Below, in pieces: positions 8,923 through 17,248 of a stretch of DNA of 53,306 bases. Source of the DNA: Candidatus Levyibacteriota bacterium (GTDB taxonomy: Bacteria; Patescibacteriota; Microgenomatia; Levybacterales; UBA12049); assembly GCA_017991775.1 (NCBI GenBank), contig JAGOPV010000006.1, positions 1 to 53,306 of the forward strand, written 5' to 3'. Made by a program: the position numbers and the translations under genes. How positions within the stretch are numbered: the stretch's first letter is position 1; every line of letters begins with the position of its first letter. The notes under the pieces were generated by a model, which made no database searches, had not been told where the DNA came from, and was given only the letters and a program-made list of their open reading frames with translations.

Positions 8923-9902
8923 AGATACGTCGCAAGGTCCGTAGTTTGAGCAGTTTTTACTATCTTTGAAACGAAAAATCCTTCATACATCTGGCTTGGA
9001 ATTAAACGCAGTGATTTAGAAAGAGATGGATCAAAGTTCTTATCCTTCCACGTAGTTAGCCCGTTCATGCTGCCAGTTAGCCCATCTAATTTTATTTCTT
9101 CAAGATGAACTTTTCCCGCTTCTTTCTCAAGAACCCAATCAATGACTTCTTCATTCTCTTCAGGCGAGATTGTGCAAGTAGAGTAGATGATAGATCCTCC
9201 AATCTTTGTAGCACTAATTGCAGAGCGAAGAAGGTATTTTTGCCTGTGTGCCAACTCTTTCACTTTCTTTGAAGACCAATCTTTGAAAGTGTTTGGATCA
9301 TCTGTCTTGAATCTTCCTTCCATGCTACATGGTACATCAACAAGCGTTGTATCAAAGAGCTCAGGATATTTTTTCCATATCTGCTCTCCATGGATATAGG
9401 TAAGTGTGGTGTTGGTGACATGGTAATTTCTAAGATTTTCTTTGAGCTTATACATTCGGGCACGGCTGATATCATTTGCAATGATAGTCCCCGTATTGTG
9501 CATTAGAGCAGCAAGTTGCGTTGTTTTACTTCCAGGTGCTGCGGCGATATCAAGGACTGTGTCATTTCTAGATGGGTTCATGACTAATGCTGGGATCATG
9601 CTTGAGAGACTTTGAATATATATCTTACCCTCACCATATAATGGTAACGCCATAACTTGCGCTGTGGTTGCACTTGAAAGAACCAGTGCTGATGAGTACC
9701 ATGCTACATCTTCAAACTGGATTGAATTAGCCTGCAGTATTTCTTTGACCTCTTCATTTGACGAGGTAAGCGTATTAATTCGGATTGTGAGTGGAGAATA
9801 GGACGAGAATGATTCTAAAATACCTGGGTGCATCGGGGAAGGGAAAATAGCTTCAATTCTCTCGATAAAGTCTTGTGGAAGTGATGTGGTAGCCTCTTTC
9901 AT
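8919..9902 (-). CDS. RsmB/NOP2/Sun-family RNA m5C methyltransferase
   Basis: This SAM-dependent enzyme methylates C5 of cytosine in rRNA or tRNA. The 327-residue chain has the SAM site DIAAAPGSKTTQ (about residues 118-129). The two catalytic cysteines of the family are in DVPCSMEGR (C192) and STCTISPEENEE (C243). No N-terminal NusB-like domain is present, so it is a short single-domain form. An in-frame extension to 9956 exists. ATG 9902 is chosen because TATAAT ends exactly 6 nt before it and the homology begins there. It forms a two-gene operon with the HD protein. Confidence 0.9.
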   Translation of the reverse strand: MKEATTSLPQDFIERIEAIFPSPMHPGILESFSSYSPLTIRINTLTSSNEEVKEILQANSIQFEDVAWYSSALVLSSATTAQVMALPLYGEGKIYIQSLSSMIPALVMNPSRNDTVLDIAAAPGSKTTQLAALMHNTGTIIANDISRARMYKLKENLRNYHVTNTTLTYIHGEQIWKKYPELFDTTLVDVPCSMEGRFKTDDPNTFKDWSSKKVKELAHRQKYLLRSAISATKIGGSIIYSTCTISPEENEEVIDWVLEKEAGKVHLEEIKLDGLTGSMNGLTTWKDKNFDPSLSKSLRLIPSQMYEGFFVSKIVKTAQTTDLATYL

Positions 9903-9908
9903 GGATGC

Positions 9909-9914
9909 ATTATA
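9909..9914 (-). promoter_or_regulatory. -10 box for the RNA methyltransferase operon
   Basis: Minus-strand TATAAT, 6-nt gap, ATG at 9902; predicted leaderless start of the methyltransferase-HD operon. Confidence 0.7.
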
Positions 9915-9963
9915 CACAATGTGGGATTTGACTGAGAGGACGAAAAATGTCACCATAAGGACA

Positions 9964-10860
9964 ATGCCATTTCCTATTTCAGCTTCACCATCCTCTGATT
10001 ATCAAAAACTCCATGCTCTCTTTAGCGATAGGCACAGAACCATTAAGGAAAGACTCCTGACAAAGCATAAAGACTCGGTTGAGTGGATTATGAAGAATAT
10101 TCCAGCAAAAGAGCATATTGCTGCTGGATCTCTCAGTGGGCTCCTGCTTTTTGCTCCACCTGTCATTGGTACGTCAGTCGGTCCATCTACAGATTCACAG
10201 TCAGTTGGGGCACCGATGATTAAAGATGAGACATTTCTTATTACTGATTTAGCCAAACTTTTGCCAGATGAGGTCGGTCCTTTAACGCCCGATCAAGAGG
10301 CTACCATCTCAGGAGTGTTATCAAGAGAATATGGATTTGATGTTAAGCCTGAGATTGATGGAATCAGACTTAATAGAAGTTATGGATATATAGGCGCAGA
10401 GCAACATCTTATGCGTTATCCAGGGGATACAATGGCCTCCCACTTCTCTACAGCTGATGAAGCATTTGTATATGGAAAATCAGGCATGGCACCAGGGCGT
10501 GGTGCATGGGGGTATTTTACAACTTCTAAGTATGAGATGACTCAAAAAGACATTGATCGAGAGAAGTATTACCTAGCTGTTCAGACATTTCTAGCACCTG
10601 GATTTCACGATAATGTAAAAAAGTATGTTGATTTTTTTAAGTATAGGAAAATGCTTGTGATAAATCCCCAAAATGGTAAGGCGATGGTAGTGGTTATCGG
10701 TGATGCAGGACCTGCACAATGGACTGGTAAGCAGCTTGGAGGATCGCCTGAGGTCATGAAGTACCTTGAGCGAGTTGATGGGAGAGCAAAGGGTGCAGTG
10801 CTTTATTTCTTTATAGATGATCCAGATGATAAAATTCCATTAGGTCCAGTTGAGTTATAA
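9964..10860 (+). CDS. Membrane-anchored protein with a possible double-psi beta-barrel domain
   Basis: The protein has 298 residues if it begins at ATG 9964. In-frame ATGs at 9901 and 9919 are possible and I see no decisive promoter or SD. A single hydrophobic segment (about residues 52-72) would anchor it, leaving a C-terminal outer domain. The segment VINPQNGKAMVVVIGDAGPAQWTGKQLGGSPEVMKYL resembles the (N)GK-V-V-I-D-GP core of RlpA/3D-type double-psi barrels, which act on peptidoglycan. The resemblance is by eye only. It sits before other envelope genes; the next promoter overlaps its stop codon. Confidence 0.55.
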   Translation: MPFPISASPSSDYQKLHALFSDRHRTIKERLLTKHKDSVEWIMKNIPAKEHIAAGSLSGLLLFAPPVIGTSVGPSTDSQSVGAPMIKDETFLITDLAKLLPDEVGPLTPDQEATISGVLSREYGFDVKPEIDGIRLNRSYGYIGAEQHLMRYPGDTMASHFSTADEAFVYGKSGMAPGRGAWGYFTTSKYEMTQKDIDREKYYLAVQTFLAPGFHDNVKKYVDFFKYRKMLVINPQNGKAMVVVIGDAGPAQWTGKQLGGSPEVMKYLERVDGRAKGAVLYFFIDDPDDKIPLGPVEL

Positions 10861-10861
10861 T
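10856..10861 (+). promoter_or_regulatory. -10 box overlapping the upstream stop codon
   Basis: TATAAT overlaps the TAA stop of the previous gene (10858-10860) and ends 6 nt before ATG 10868. This implies a separate leaderless transcript despite an intergenic distance of 7 bases. Confidence 0.65.
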
Positions 10862-10867
10862 AAAAAT

Positions 10868-11212
10868 ATGAGTAATAGAAAGCAGTTCTATCATACGGTT
10901 GTTCAGACTGATTCAATCACAGTCATTCTTTCAGAGATGGATCTATCAGATCAGGAGCGTGTGCATTTAAGTCATATTATGGAGTCTAGTCTTCATCACG
11001 CAATCCTTGATGCGATCCTCTCAGAGCTATCAGCAACTGATAAGAAATTGTTCTTAAAAGAGCTTGCAAATGATGATCATGATGCAGTTTGGAAGTTCTT
11101 AAAAGATAAAATAGATGGAATCGAAGATAGGATAGTTAAAGTGTCAGATGATCTTAAAAAGGAGCTTCACGAAGACGTGAAGAAAGTTAAAAATGATAAA
11201 GAAAAAAAATAA
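10868..11212 (+). CDS. Small conserved helical protein, function unknown
   Basis: This 114-residue soluble protein is rich in charged helices and ends in a lysine-rich tail (DVKKVKNDKEKK). No family is recognised. ATG 10868 is chosen over an in-frame TTG at 10850 because TATAAT lies exactly 6 nt upstream. Its 3' end overlaps the start of the LytR_C-domain gene by 20 bases in another frame, suggesting coupled translation. A partner role for that membrane protein is possible but unsupported. Confidence 0.6.
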   Translation: MSNRKQFYHTVVQTDSITVILSEMDLSDQERVHLSHIMESSLHHAILDAILSELSATDKKLFLKELANDDHDAVWKFLKDKIDGIEDRIVKVSDDLKKELHEDVKKVKNDKEKK

Positions 11213-12293
11213 TCTGCCATCTCTTATCTATCTAACTGATAGCTCACTTTCTATTCAGACAGAGAAGAAGGTGCTTATAACGATTTCTTATCCCAAAGAG
11301 TTGGTCAAAGACAAGACCATTTTAGATGGTGATGCGTTATCTTCATTTATTTCTGCAAAGTTAGACAAGCTCCCTGATCTTAAGAGCGTTAAGGTAGTAG
11401 TGATTGGTAAAGGAATTCTTTTTCAAACGGCCACACTCCTTGAGGGCTCAGATAATAAAGAGAAAGAGTTTTTTGCATCAATTCCATTTGATAAGTCAGA
11501 TATAGTTGAGAGAAGAATCCAAACTAGGACTAAGGAGTATATTCTTGTAACAAACAAGAAATTTTATCAAATTGTTATTTCTGCGTTGAAGGAGCAGTCT
11601 TCTTCTATCTCATCAGTTGTTCCACTGTCACTTTTTGTTGATGAAGTTGATGAGGATGTACTTACTCCCGCAGATGTAAGGGCTATTTTCTCAAAAGAGC
11701 AGCTCTACTCACAGGCCAACTTTCTTGAGTCATCCACAGATATTTTAGATTCAAAAGAAGACACCGAAGTTAACGTTCCCCAAGCCTCAACTACTTTGGA
11801 TGCTCCCGGGCATATTCCACCTTTTACGCTTGTAAAGAAATGGAACATGACCGCACTCTTAGTTATCTTAGGTTTCTTAGTTATCTCAACCTTGGTATTT
11901 GGCGGTTTCCTTTTTATGGAGCAAAAAAGATTTGGGATCGTTCCAACTCCAACTCCAGTAATCTCAGAAGTTACACCGGAGCCAACTGAGCCTACTATAG
12001 AAGAGGTAGATAAAGGATCCCTCACGGTCAGCGTGCTAAATGGTACAGGCACTGCAGGGCAGGCAGGAAAAGTGAAATCTATCATGGAGGAATTGGGTTA
12101 TAACAGTATTAGTACAGGAAATGCAGACTCTACAAATAACTCAAAAACTACAGTTTCTTTCTCTGAAAAGGTCTCAAAATTAAGAAGTGATGAGATAGTC
12201 AAGGCGCTTGAAAAAACTTTCAGTAGTGTGACGAGGGCAACAGATGACTCAATTACGAATGATATTTTAGTCGTAACAGGTGTTGAGAAGTAA
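11193..12293 (+). CDS. Membrane protein with PilM-like N-terminus and LytR_C domain
   Basis: The 366-residue protein has a cytoplasmic part of about 220 residues. Its strand/helix pattern and ending (FYQIVISALKEQSSSISSVVPLSLF) recall PilM/GspL actin-like domains. One membrane span follows (about 222-243), then a Pro/Thr-rich linker. The outer C-terminal domain starts LTVSVLNGTGTAGQAGKV, which is the LytR_C hallmark. It may connect a cytoplasmic assembly to the wall, but the role is inferred. It overlaps the upstream small gene by 20 bases and meets the convergent glycosidase gene with no gap. Confidence 0.75.
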   Translation: MIKKKNNLPSLIYLTDSSLSIQTEKKVLITISYPKELVKDKTILDGDALSSFISAKLDKLPDLKSVKVVVIGKGILFQTATLLEGSDNKEKEFFASIPFDKSDIVERRIQTRTKEYILVTNKKFYQIVISALKEQSSSISSVVPLSLFVDEVDEDVLTPADVRAIFSKEQLYSQANFLESSTDILDSKEDTEVNVPQASTTLDAPGHIPPFTLVKKWNMTALLVILGFLVISTLVFGGFLFMEQKRFGIVPTPTPVISEVTPEPTEPTIEEVDKGSLTVSVLNGTGTAGQAGKVKSIMEELGYNSISTGNADSTNNSKTTVSFSEKVSKLRSDEIVKALEKTFSSVTRATDDSITNDILVVTGVEK

Positions 12294-13463
12294 CTACCTT
12301 CTAACAAAGAGAACAGCATTCGGGATATTTCTTCCAGGTCCCGCTTTATAGCCTCCAGACCAAAGCGCGGTTGATCCACCACTATCTAAGTTAAGTGCAT
12401 TTTCAAGCCCAAGTGTTTTGAGCACATACGCGACCTCAGCAACGGTTGCATTGTAGACTACACCGATGTAGACAGTGCTTCCCTTACTGCCAACAAAGCT
12501 TCTTGTTCCCTTACTGCCTTTCTTAGGATCTCCATCTCCGCCAAATGCTATATTTCCGCCTGAGAGAAGGAGAGGTTGGTTGGCGATAACTCCATCAACT
12601 CCAGTGTCTCTACCCCAACCTGATGACTGCCCTATGAATCGTGCAAATCCATTTCCAAAGACTGCTACGGGAACGTTGCTGTACACGTTATTATCTGAAT
12701 TGAAGTAGGTTTTATTCTTGTTCATGACAAGAGTGTCAAATGAGTTGGTCTTGCCCGCGCAGGTCGGATACGAAGCAGGACAAAAGTACGATCCATTCAC
12801 GCCAGCATATGCCCCATTTCTTGCTACATAGTCTCCAAGTGAGAGAACTGGACAGTTATCTCTGCAGTCACTATCTGAGGCTGTATCGACAATGACTTTT
12901 GTCGAGCTAAGATCTCCAGCGATAAGAGAAACAGTATACTCTCCAATTCCAGCATTTACTTTTTGTGTACTAAAGCCGCTTTGTGGTGCAGTATTGTTAG
13001 CTGGTGCATTAGAAAGCGAAGGTGAGGAGGCAGTCGTAGCAGCCGCCTTTTGTGCATCATCCTCGATTTTTTTTGAGAGAGTTGTTAAGAGGCTTGAGGC
13101 AGATGCATATTTTCGATCTGCGAGGAGTGCAAGACTACTTGTTAGGTCTTTTTCATAGTCAGCTGTCTTTTGCTTTTGATCGCGCAGATCCTGGATTGCT
13201 TCATAGACTTTTACAGCTTTTTTATAAGTCTCTTCGATAGATTTGATCACACTTTCAAGATCGTTATTTCTTTTCACCTGATCCACATTTTTTAGAGAAC
13301 TAAGTTCTTTTTTCGTCTCGTCTAGTTTTTGCTTAGTTGACTTGAAGTCTGAGCCTGCAGTTACTGAGAGATTGATGAGGAAAACTATTACTGCTACCAT
13401 CACTGCAATTGGTGCGATGTACCAGAAGTGGAAGAGTATTTTCTTTAGATGTCCATTGGGCAT
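12294..13463 (-). CDS. Membrane-anchored phosphodiester glycosidase (NAGPA-like)
   Basis: The 389-residue protein has an N-terminal anchor (about 11-32) and a coiled coil (about 35-135, with many Lys/Glu/Leu heptads). A short linker leads to a NAGPA/DUF2233 phosphodiester glycosidase domain. Family marks are GVNGSYFCP, the Cys pairs DCRDNCP and CPASYPTC, and NLDSGGSTALW near the end. Such domains cleave sugar phosphodiesters; the coiled coil plus outer hydrolase suggests cell-wall work. ATG 13463 has TATCCT exactly 6 nt upstream with TGc before it (extended -10). Confidence 0.85.
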   Translation of the reverse strand: MPNGHLKKILFHFWYIAPIAVMVAVIVFLINLSVTAGSDFKSTKQKLDETKKELSSLKNVDQVKRNNDLESVIKSIEETYKKAVKVYEAIQDLRDQKQKTADYEKDLTSSLALLADRKYASASSLLTTLSKKIEDDAQKAAATTASSPSLSNAPANNTAPQSGFSTQKVNAGIGEYTVSLIAGDLSSTKVIVDTASDSDCRDNCPVLSLGDYVARNGAYAGVNGSYFCPASYPTCAGKTNSFDTLVMNKNKTYFNSDNNVYSNVPVAVFGNGFARFIGQSSGWGRDTGVDGVIANQPLLLSGGNIAFGGDGDPKKGSKGTRSFVGSKGSTVYIGVVYNATVAEVAYVLKTLGLENALNLDSGGSTALWSGGYKAGPGRNIPNAVLFVRR

Positions 13464-13469
13464 ACGATT

Positions 13470-13475
13470 AGGATA
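13470..13475 (-). promoter_or_regulatory. Extended -10 box for the phosphodiester glycosidase gene
   Basis: Minus-strand TGC-TATCCT ends 6 nt before ATG 13463. Confidence 0.55.
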
Positions 13476-13494
13476 GCAGCTTTGGGAGATTATT

Positions 13495-14334
13495 TCAGGT
13501 GTTTAGGTATGATTTGAACCTATCAAGATTTGCTTTGTCGGGACCTTCTTTATTTATACCTGGGACTTCAAGTAGAAAGGGAATATCTCGAGTGAGAGGA
13601 TCGTTGACGAGTAATTTAAATGTCTCCTCAGGAATTTGGCCAAAACCTAGATTCTCATGTCGATCTCTAAATGACCCACATTCATCTCGACTATCATTAA
13701 TCTGAAAAAGTTCTAGCTTCTCCATGCCCACAAGTCTTTCAAAATTATCAAAATATCTCTTAAAAAGTTCTGGAGTTGAGAGGTCGTATCCTGCGCCCCA
13801 GAGGTGGCATGTATCAAGACACACTCGTACTCTTTTGTGATTGAGTTCCTTAATGATGAACCCAAGCTCTTCTAATGACCAGTTAAGTTTCTTATTCCCC
13901 GCGTTCTCAATGATAAAGAGTGAGTTGTCTGGAGTGTTCTCAAGGACTTGCATAACATTCTCAAAGACGATTGAGTACTGTGCCGGAGTAGGCTTTTCCT
14001 CTTGCCTATATGAACCCAGATGTATGATCGATCCTCGCACCTGCATTTTTGCTGCAAGAGTTAATTCATCTGTAAGTGTTCTGACAGACGCCGATCCGAT
14101 TCGCTGATTGTCGGCAAAATTCACAAGATATGAGGCATGAAAATAAACTGGATCGATTGAGAGGTCATTCTTTACTGTAGCGAATTGATCAATTACTTCA
14201 TCTGTGACTGGCTTGACGCCCCAATTGCGAGGCGACGAGGAGAAAATTTGCACACAATTGCCACCAATTTCAACTGTCTTCGTAAGCGCATTGGTATATC
14301 CGCCTGCAACTGAGAGATGTCCGCCAACTTTCAT
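13495..14334 (-). CDS. nfo: Endonuclease IV (AP endonuclease)
   Basis: Nfo cuts DNA 5' of abasic sites in base excision repair using three zinc ions. The 279-residue length fits the TIM-barrel family. Typical features are GGHLSVAGGY at the start, FSSSPRNW, YFHASYLVNFA, IIENAG, VCLDTCHLWGAGYD, NDSRDECGSFRDRHENLGFG and LLEVPG, which carry the zinc His/Asp/Glu ligands. ATG 14334 is the family start; the upstream in-frame extension is rejected. A TATAAT ends 9 nt before it. The gene diverges from an alkA-like glycosylase, its functional partner, with only 39 bases between starts. Confidence 0.95.
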   Translation of the reverse strand: MKVGGHLSVAGGYTNALTKTVEIGGNCVQIFSSSPRNWGVKPVTDEVIDQFATVKNDLSIDPVYFHASYLVNFADNQRIGSASVRTLTDELTLAAKMQVRGSIIHLGSYRQEEKPTPAQYSIVFENVMQVLENTPDNSLFIIENAGNKKLNWSLEELGFIIKELNHKRVRVCLDTCHLWGAGYDLSTPELFKRYFDNFERLVGMEKLELFQINDSRDECGSFRDRHENLGFGQIPEETFKLLVNDPLTRDIPFLLEVPGINKEGPDKANLDRFKSYLNT

Positions 14335-14343
14335 ATCTTTGGT

Positions 14344-14349
14344 ATTATA
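14344..14349 (-). promoter_or_regulatory. -10 box for nfo
   Basis: Minus-strand TATAAT, 9-nt gap, ATG 14334: a leader of about 3 nt. Confidence 0.6.
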
Positions 14350-14361
14350 CGATATCTGTGA

Positions 14362-14367
14362 TATAAC
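14362..14367 (+). promoter_or_regulatory. Extended -10 box for the alkA-like gene
   Basis: TGA-TATAAC ends 6 nt before the GTG start at 14374. It lies back to back with the nfo promoter: the -10 boxes are 12 bases apart, so binding at one likely excludes the other. Confidence 0.6.
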
Positions 14368-14373
14368 AAGTGC

Positions 14374-14985
14374 GTGATCACCTCTGAAATAGAAAAAGAA
14401 GCTATCCTCCATATCTCAAAAGTAGATCCACTTATGGGTGAAATTATCAAAAAAGTCGGCCCACTCAGCTGGGAGCAAGATGAGAGCTATTTCTTCAGTC
14501 TTACATCCTCAATCGTTGGTCAACAACTATCTGTGAAGGCTGCTCGAACAATCTGGCTTCGATTTGAAACCTTGTTGAAAGGTGGAAAGGTGACTCCCGA
14601 GAATATCCTGGCACTGCCAGACCAGTCAATTCGTGATGCTGGAGTTTCTTGGCAGAAGATAAGTTATATAAAGGATCTTGCACAAAAGACTCTTGAGAGC
14701 GGGATACTTTTTGAGCAATTCGACATTATGACTGACGAGGAAATCATCACAGAGCTTATCAAAGTAAAAGGAATTGGTCGATGGACTGCTGAGATGTTCT
14801 TGATGTTTCGAATGCAAAGACCCGATGTTTTTTCGTACGGCGACCTGGGACTTAGGCGTGGACTGCAGAAAGTATATGGTTTAAAGGCAGAGCCGACAGA
14901 GAAGCAGGCAGAAAGAATTGTTAAGAAATGGTCACCATTTAAGACAATTGGATCACAGTATCTTTGGAAAAGCCTCGAGCTTTAA
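14374..14985 (+). CDS. DNA-3-methyladenine glycosylase II-like (HhH-GPD)
   Basis: The 203-residue protein removes alkylated bases, leaving abasic sites for Nfo. It contains SIVGQQLSVKAA, the helix-hairpin-helix KGIGRWTAEMFLMF (about residues 129-142), and the downstream catalytic Asp region VFSYGDLGLRRGLQ, as in AlkA-family members without the N-terminal domain. The start is GTG 14374, set by TATAAC ending 6 nt upstream. The divergent pairing with nfo suggests coordinated repair expression. Confidence 0.9.
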   Translation: MITSEIEKEAILHISKVDPLMGEIIKKVGPLSWEQDESYFFSLTSSIVGQQLSVKAARTIWLRFETLLKGGKVTPENILALPDQSIRDAGVSWQKISYIKDLAQKTLESGILFEQFDIMTDEEIITELIKVKGIGRWTAEMFLMFRMQRPDVFSYGDLGLRRGLQKVYGLKAEPTEKQAERIVKKWSPFKTIGSQYLWKSLEL

Positions 14986-14987
14986 GC

Positions 14988-14993
14988 TATTAT
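14988..14993 (+). promoter_or_regulatory. -10 box for tkt
   Basis: TATTAT ends 6 nt before ATG 15000 and overlaps nothing but the 14-base gap after the glycosylase gene. Confidence 0.55.
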
Positions 14994-14999
14994 AGATAT

Positions 15000-16853
15000 A
15001 TGCCTGCCTCCCAAATCCAACAAAAAGCCAGCCTTCTTCGATCGCTTTGTCTATCTTCAACAACTCACGCAGGATCTGGGCACCCAACCTCATGTTTAAG
15101 CGCTACCGACTTGATGGCAGTTCTCTTTGAGAGCTACTTTCACTTCGATATAACTACCCCTGACAGTCTTTCGAATGATCGCCTCGTTCTATCAAAGGGA
15201 CATAGTGCACCACTTCTTTATGCTCTTTTTGGCATGAGTGGAGCATATCCTTTAGGCGATGTGGACTCATTGCGTAAATTCGGTAGTATTTTTGAAGGTC
15301 ATCCCACGTCTCATTTTCCCTTTGCTCAAGGTGCGACAGGATCACTGGGTCAAGGGCTCTCAATTGGCGCAGGTATTGCGCTTGGAATGCAGAAGAAATA
15401 TCAAAAATCAAATATCAAATATCAAATTCCCAAAGCCTATGTTCTTTTGGGGGATGGAGAGATGGCTGAGGGTCAGAACTGGGAAGCTGCAAATTTTGCG
15501 AGTCATTACGGCCTATCCAACCTCATTGCAATTGTTGATGTAAATTCACTGGGACAGAGTCAGAAGACAATGTTCAAAAACGCGAGTGAATATGAAAAGC
15601 GGTTTAAGGCCTTTGGTTTTGAGACGTATCTCATCGATGGGCATGATTATGCTCAGATCCAGGAGGCACTTGGTAAAGCGTCTACCTCAGAAATTCCGGT
15701 TGCAATAATCGGAAAAACGGTCAAAGGAAAAGGTATCTCATTTCTTGAAGGAAAAGAGGGTTGGCATGGAAAGGCGTTAAGTGAAGAGGAGTTGAGTAAG
15801 GCATCTGCTGAATTGGGCCAAGTAGATGAGTCTTTGCGATTTGATCTCAGTATTCCTTCTCTTAACTCACTTGCATTGAAAAAAGATGCTGAGAAGATCA
15901 ATATCACAAAGATCATCGAGAAAAACGACGTAGCGACAAGAGAGGCCTTTGGGCAAGCTCTGACCACGTATGGCTCAACAGACGAATCATTAATCGTTTT
16001 AGATGGAGACGTGCAGAATTCAACATATACACAGCAATTTGCAAAAGTGTATCAGGAGAGATTTGTACAGACATTTATCGCAGAGCAGAATATGGTCTCA
16101 GTTGCAGTGGGGTTATCTAAAATTGGTTTTAATCCTGTGGTTGCAACCTTTGCAAGTTTTTTGACTAGAGCAGCTGATCAGATTCGTATGGCGGCGATCT
16201 CTAGCTCAAGAATTCATTTTGTTGGTTCTCATGTTGGAGTCTCAATTGGTGAGGATGGTCCATCACAAATGGGGCTTGAAGACATATCACTCTTTGGTAC
16301 GATTCCTGGATCAGTTGTTGTTCAGCCCAGTGATGCGATCTCAGCGAGAATACTTACTCACGAAACTCTCGCACATAAGGGGATTACGTATCTCCGCACA
16401 TTGAGGCCTAAGACTGGGCAGATTTATAAAGCAGGGGAGTTGTTTCCGATTGGTGGCTCAAAAGTCTTGATGCAAAGTAATGATGATCTTCTCACAATTG
16501 TCGCGACCGGTATTGCAGTTCATGAAGCAATGAAAGCTGCAGCAGAGCTATCAAGAAGTGGAATTTCAATTAGAGTTATAGACTGTTATAGTATTAAGCC
16601 ACTTGATAGGCAGGGGATTATTGATGCGGTCGAGTCGACCACGGAGAAAGTTGTTATTACTGTTGAGGATCATTTTGAGCACGGTGGTTTTGGCGATTTT
16701 GTTCTAGATGCACTTAAAGACATTGATGTGAAGGTAATAAAATTAGCTGTTAAACATATCTCGGAGTCTGGGAAGAAGGACGAACTTATGCATGAAGCAG
16801 AAATTGATAAAGACGCAATAATTCAAGTGGTAAGAAAGGTAGTGGGCTTGTGA
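15000..16853 (+). CDS. tkt: Transketolase
   Basis: Transketolase moves two-carbon units between sugar phosphates in the non-oxidative pentose phosphate pathway, using thiamine diphosphate and a divalent metal. The single 617-residue chain carries THAGSGHPTSCLSATDL, the ThDP motif LLGDGEMAEGQNWEA with its metal ligands, SLGQ, and the C-half catalytic glutamate in FIAEQNM. The loop before the ThDP motif (KKYQKSNIKYQIPKAYV) is lengthened by a heptamer repeat. ATG 15000 is preferred to an upstream in-frame start because of TATTAT 6 nt upstream. It ends in TGA overlapping the next GTG by 4 bp. Confidence 0.95.
   Translation: MPASQIQQKASLLRSLCLSSTTHAGSGHPTSCLSATDLMAVLFESYFHFDITTPDSLSNDRLVLSKGHSAPLLYALFGMSGAYPLGDVDSLRKFGSIFEGHPTSHFPFAQGATGSLGQGLSIGAGIALGMQKKYQKSNIKYQIPKAYVLLGDGEMAEGQNWEAANFASHYGLSNLIAIVDVNSLGQSQKTMFKNASEYEKRFKAFGFETYLIDGHDYAQIQEALGKASTSEIPVAIIGKTVKGKGISFLEGKEGWHGKALSEEELSKASAELGQVDESLRFDLSIPSLNSLALKKDAEKINITKIIEKNDVATREAFGQALTTYGSTDESLIVLDGDVQNSTYTQQFAKVYQERFVQTFIAEQNMVSVAVGLSKIGFNPVVATFASFLTRAADQIRMAAISSSRIHFVGSHVGVSIGEDGPSQMGLEDISLFGTIPGSVVVQPSDAISARILTHETLAHKGITYLRTLRPKTGQIYKAGELFPIGGSKVLMQSNDDLLTIVATGIAVHEAMKAAAELSRSGISIRVIDCYSIKPLDRQGIIDAVESTTEKVVITVEDHFEHGGFGDFVLDALKDIDVKVIKLAVKHISESGKKDELMHEAEIDKDAIIQVVRKVVGL
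15398..15425 (+). repeat. Heptanucleotide tandem repeat (ATATCAA-type, 4 units) in tkt
   Basis: Units ATATCAA, AAATCAA, ATATCAA, ATATCAA lie head to tail, 28 bases in all. They fall in a surface loop of transketolase next to the ThDP motif, so the insertion is tolerated in frame as a whole but single-unit changes would frameshift. The size and copy number match the secA array at 2235. Confidence 0.85.
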
Positions 16854-17236
16854 TCTCGCCACATCATCATGAAAAGAGGAAAATACTCCTGCATATTTTT
16901 GGATTCTTTTTTGTAGTTGCCTTGATAGGTCTTCTTTTTGTATTCGATCGACCTATCAGAAGAGCGATGAGCGTTCCACGACAGCTTGTTGCTGGAGTTC
17001 AGGATAAGAATGCTAAAGAGGTTGATCAGACTGAATTTAAAGAAGAAATTACCGATGATTCATTGGATATTGTTGAGGGCATAAAACACCAAGTGATGAA
17101 TACTACACTTTCAGATCTTGTGACAATGGCTAGAAGAACTGAGAAGGTGATAAAAGATATAAATAGTGCAAAAGATGGATTTGAAGATTTTGTACATTCA
17201 ATTTCACTCCCCAAAAGTCTCCCCCTTAATAAATGA
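16850..17236 (+). CDS. Small single-span membrane protein, unknown
   Basis: This 128-residue protein starts at GTG 16850, overlapping the tkt stop by 4 bp (GTGA), so it is translationally coupled. One membrane span (about residues 13-33, ILLHIFGFFFVVALIGLLFVF) is followed by a positively charged and then acidic, probably helical outer or inner segment. No family is recognised. Its place between tkt and prfB says little about function. Confidence 0.6.
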   Translation: MISPHHHEKRKILLHIFGFFFVVALIGLLFVFDRPIRRAMSVPRQLVAGVQDKNAKEVDQTEFKEEITDDSLDIVEGIKHQVMNTTLSDLVTMARRTEKVIKDINSAKDGFEDFVHSISLPKSLPLNK

Positions 17237-17242
17237 TATAAT
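17237..17242 (+). promoter_or_regulatory. Extended -10 box for prfB
   Basis: TGA-TATAAT, a perfect -10, ends 6 nt before ATG 17249. Confidence 0.7.
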
Positions 17243-17248
17243 TCCCCA

